A stretch of DNA of 64,000 nucleotides. Source: DATEDA01 sp963820965. GTDB lineage: Bacteria > Pseudomonadota > Gammaproteobacteria > Burkholderiales > SG8-39. The notes beneath the pieces were generated by a model, which had not been told where the DNA came from, made no database searches, and saw only the letters and a list, made by a program, of their open reading frames with translations. Where the stretch lies: positions 62,001 through 126,000 of the forward strand of contig CAWGCC010000062.1 in assembly GCA_963820965.1 (NCBI GenBank), given 5' to 3'. Below are positions 62,119 through 64,000 of this stretch, one piece after another; the first letter of the stretch is position 1; the number at the start of each line of letters is the position of its first letter. The translations under genes and the position numbers were made by a program.

Positions 62119-64000
62119 GTGACTTCCATCGCCGCAGTTCTCCTCCTCGCGATCGCGCTTTGCAGCGCTGCGGCGGCGCAAACGTTTCCCGGAGTGAACC
62201 TCGGCACCGGCGCGGCGCAAAGGGCCGCTCCCGCGCCCGCCGCTGCGCCCGACCCCGACCTCAAGGCCAAGCTCGCCGCCGCGCGGTCGGAGCTCGATCG
62301 CTACGTCGCCGAGGGCGACTCGACGGCGCCGCCCGGCACGCCGCCCGCGGAAATCCTCGAGCGCCGCACGATCGCCGAGCTGATGGTACGCGCCCTCGAA
62401 CGGCAACTGGACGGCCGCGACGAGCTCGCGGCCGCGCAGCGCGAGCGTGCGGCGCTGTCGGCGAAGGCGAAAGCGTGGCCGGGGCTCGGGCCGGGTCCGC
62501 ATCCGCTCTCGCTCGTGGACAGCCTGCGCGAGTCGGCGCAGACCACCGCGCAGAAGCTGAAGGCCGCCGAGTCGAAGCTCGCGCTCTACACCGGGCAGCT
62601 CGATCTCTGGAGCGGCCGCCTGAAGGCCGCCGAGGCGCAGGCGCGGCTTGCCGAGGAGCGGTCCGGCGGAACAGCGGAGCCGATCGACTCGGCGCGACGT
62701 GCCTGGAACCGCAACCTCGCGGCCCTGCGCGTGCGAGCGCTCGGTGTCGCGGTCGCCGAGATGGACGCGCGGATCGCGATCGCGCGCGAAGAGCGCGACG
62801 AGCGGCGAGAAGAGCTCGAATTCGCCGAGCGACAGGTGCGGGAGGCGTCGAAGTCGACGACGTTCACGCGCGCGGACCTCGACCGGGTACTCGCGCGGCT
62901 CGACAAGGAAAAGGCCGAGCTCGAGCGCGAGCTCGCCGAATTGCACCTGCGCGCCTCCGCGCGGCGCGAGGCGCTCGCCAAGGCGCAGGCCGCGCTTGCG
63001 GCGGCGGGCGACGCGGCCTGGCGTCCCGGCGAGTCGCCCGAGGCGGCGGTCCGGCAACGGGCCGAGCTCGACCGCGCGGTGAGGCTCGCCCGCGTCCAGG
63101 CCGAGAACGCAAACCTCGCCGACGACGTGGCGCGCGCGCTTCTCAACAGCATTGCGACGTTGCGCGCACTCTGGGAGTACCGCTTCAAGCTCCTCACGGA
63201 GCAGGACGCGGCGAGGCTGCGCGAGGTCTACGAGCGGATCGACGGCGCGCTGCAGCGGATCGAGCCGTGGCGGCAGTTCGCGCAGCGCGAGGTGGCGCTC
63301 GCGCGCAGCCAGGCGCACGAACAGGAGGCGCGCCTCGCCGACGCGATCCTCCTCGACGAGCGCAACGCGGCGCGACATCTCGTCGATGCCTATGCCGAGC
63401 GGGTCGGCATCTACGAGCGCGCGCTGCGTGCGATCGAGCGCGAGCAGGGTGCCCTCGAGCGCTGGAAAGCGGAGTTCGACGACGGCCGGCACGCGCGGCC
63501 GCTACGGGCGTACTTCTACGACGCCTGGTTCGGTGCGCAGAGCATCCTGCGCCAGATCTGGAACTTCGAGCTCTTCACCGCCGAAGACTCGGTCGAGGTC
63601 GACGGCCGCAAGATCACCACCACGCGCAGCGTCACCGTCGGCAAGAGCGCGGGTGCGGTCGTGGTGCTCGCGCTCGGCTACCTCGTCACGTCGTGGTTCG
63701 TGCGGCGGCTCGAGCGCCAGCTCGTGACGCGGTTCAAGGCCGACCCGAACGTCGCCCGCATCGCGCGCCGATGGCTCCAGGTCATGCTGGTCGCGGTGCT
63801 GTTCGTGCTCGCGCTGGATCTCGTGAAGATCCCGCTCACGGTGTTCGCCTTCCTCGGCGGCGCGCTCGCGATCGCGTTCGGCTTCGGCGCGCAGAACCTG
63901 CTCAAAAACCTGATGAGCGGGATCATGCTGCTCGTCGAGCGGCCGCTGAAGATCGGCGACCTGGTGGAGATCGGCGGGGTCGTGGGCACGGTCACCAACA
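62119..64000 (+). CDS. MscS-type mechanosensitive channel (3' truncated by the window)
   Basis: At least 627 residues, starting GTG with a signal (AVLLLAIALCSAAAAQ). A long coiled periplasmic domain (~40-430, for example LARLDKEKAELERELAELHL) is followed by membrane helices and the MscS pore motif GGALAIAFGFGAQNLLKNLM and VERPLKIGDLVEIGG near the end of the window. The large extracytoplasmic part places it with KefA/MscK-type channels, which open on hypo-osmotic shock. It is divergent from the TctC operon. Confidence 0.88.
   Translation, partial: MTSIAAVLLLAIALCSAAAAQTFPGVNLGTGAAQRAAPAPAAAPDPDLKAKLAAARSELDRYVAEGDSTAPPGTPPAEILERRTIAELMVRALERQLDGRDELAAAQRERAALSAKAKAWPGLGPGPHPLSLVDSLRESAQTTAQKLKAAESKLALYTGQLDLWSGRLKAAEAQARLAEERSGGTAEPIDSARRAWNRNLAALRVRALGVAVAEMDARIAIAREERDERREELEFAERQVREASKSTTFTRADLDRVLARLDKEKAELERELAELHLRASARREALAKAQAALAAAGDAAWRPGESPEAAVRQRAELDRAVRLARVQAENANLADDVARALLNSIATLRALWEYRFKLLTEQDAARLREVYERIDGALQRIEPWRQFAQREVALARSQAHEQEARLADAILLDERNAARHLVDAYAERVGIYERALRAIEREQGALERWKAEFDDGRHARPLRAYFYDAWFGAQSILRQIWNFELFTAEDSVEVDGRKITTTRSVTVGKSAGAVVVLALGYLVTSWFVRRLERQLVTRFKADPNVARIARRWLQVMLVAVLFVLALDLVKIPLTVFAFLGGALAIAFGFGAQNLLKNLMSGIMLLVERPLKIGDLVEIGGVVGTVTN

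Noticed and set aside
1..64000. CRISPR arrays, tRNA or rRNA genes, IS elements
   Set aside because: No regularly spaced repeats, no tRNA cloverleaf-type sequence, no transposase or inverted terminal repeat were noticed by eye; a tool search could still find a tRNA.

Overview
The window is high-GC DNA (about two thirds G+C by eye) from what is most likely a betaproteobacterium of Burkholderiales/Rhodocyclales type. The supporting genes are a DUF3563 protein, a Bug/TctC-type solute-binding protein without its permease, a fused isobutyryl-CoA mutase, a fatty-acid cis/trans isomerase and CzcE/CopRS-type metal genes. No tRNA, rRNA, CRISPR array, IS element or replication origin was recognised. The genus cannot be told from the sequence alone.

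Layout. 1-15 kb is mostly housekeeping: a molybdenum hydroxylase (2Fe-2S and Mo subunits) with a SoxX-like cytochrome c, a fatty-acid cis/trans isomerase, an ABC-F protein, an FKBP isomerase, a three-gene module (small protein, nucleotidyltransferase, membrane-anchored Mrr-like nuclease), IcmF, an outer-membrane beta-barrel and a double-thioredoxin protein. 15-19 kb has a VapBC toxin-antitoxin pair, a broken hydrolase-like gene, a CDF zinc/cadmium exporter, YnfA and an EamA remnant. 18.8-25.4 kb is a czcCBA-type divalent-metal efflux operon whose czcA is cut by about sixteen single-base insertions. 25.4-30.2 kb is a sulfur-handling block: an ArsR-rhodanese regulator, a membrane hydroxylase, DsrE, TVP38-rhodanese, a SHOCT protein and a cysteine desulfurase. 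30.2-35.0 kb holds an ECF sigma/anti-sigma pair between two paralogous methyltransferases, then a cupin and a low-GC, cassette-like methyltransferase. 35.3-53.7 kb is a large copper island: cusCBA with a fused CusF domain, a CopA P-type ATPase, cytochrome c, a beta-propeller protein, Met-rich proteins, and an operon with TolC-like protein, multicopper oxidase, cupredoxin and CusF. 53.9-57.6 kb has a DedA-rhodanese protein, a CopR/CopS two-component system and CzcE. 57.6-64 kb holds a chimeric pseudogene, a RelE/HigA module, an amidohydrolase operon with a TctC protein, and a truncated MscS channel.

How the parts work together. Metal is detected by the two-component system (55.0-57.1 kb), which probably binds two matching ATTAC-N6-GTAAT palindromes, one before the regulator and one before czcE. 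Copper is pumped to the periplasm by CopA, oxidised by the multicopper oxidase, chelated by CusF, cupredoxin and Met-rich proteins, and expelled by CusCBA. Zn/Cd/Co is handled by CzcD-like and CzcCBA-like pumps. The ECF sigma factor appears to control itself and a neighbouring methyltransferase through two near-identical promoters facing opposite ways (GGAAC-N16-CGTCTTGG).

Caution. Several genes need single-base corrections to read through, nearly all of them one extra base. They cluster at 19.6-22.1 and 27.5-30.1 kb with isolated cases elsewhere. Indel errors in the assembly are the simplest explanation, and such genes are described here as frameshifted rather than as proven pseudogenes.
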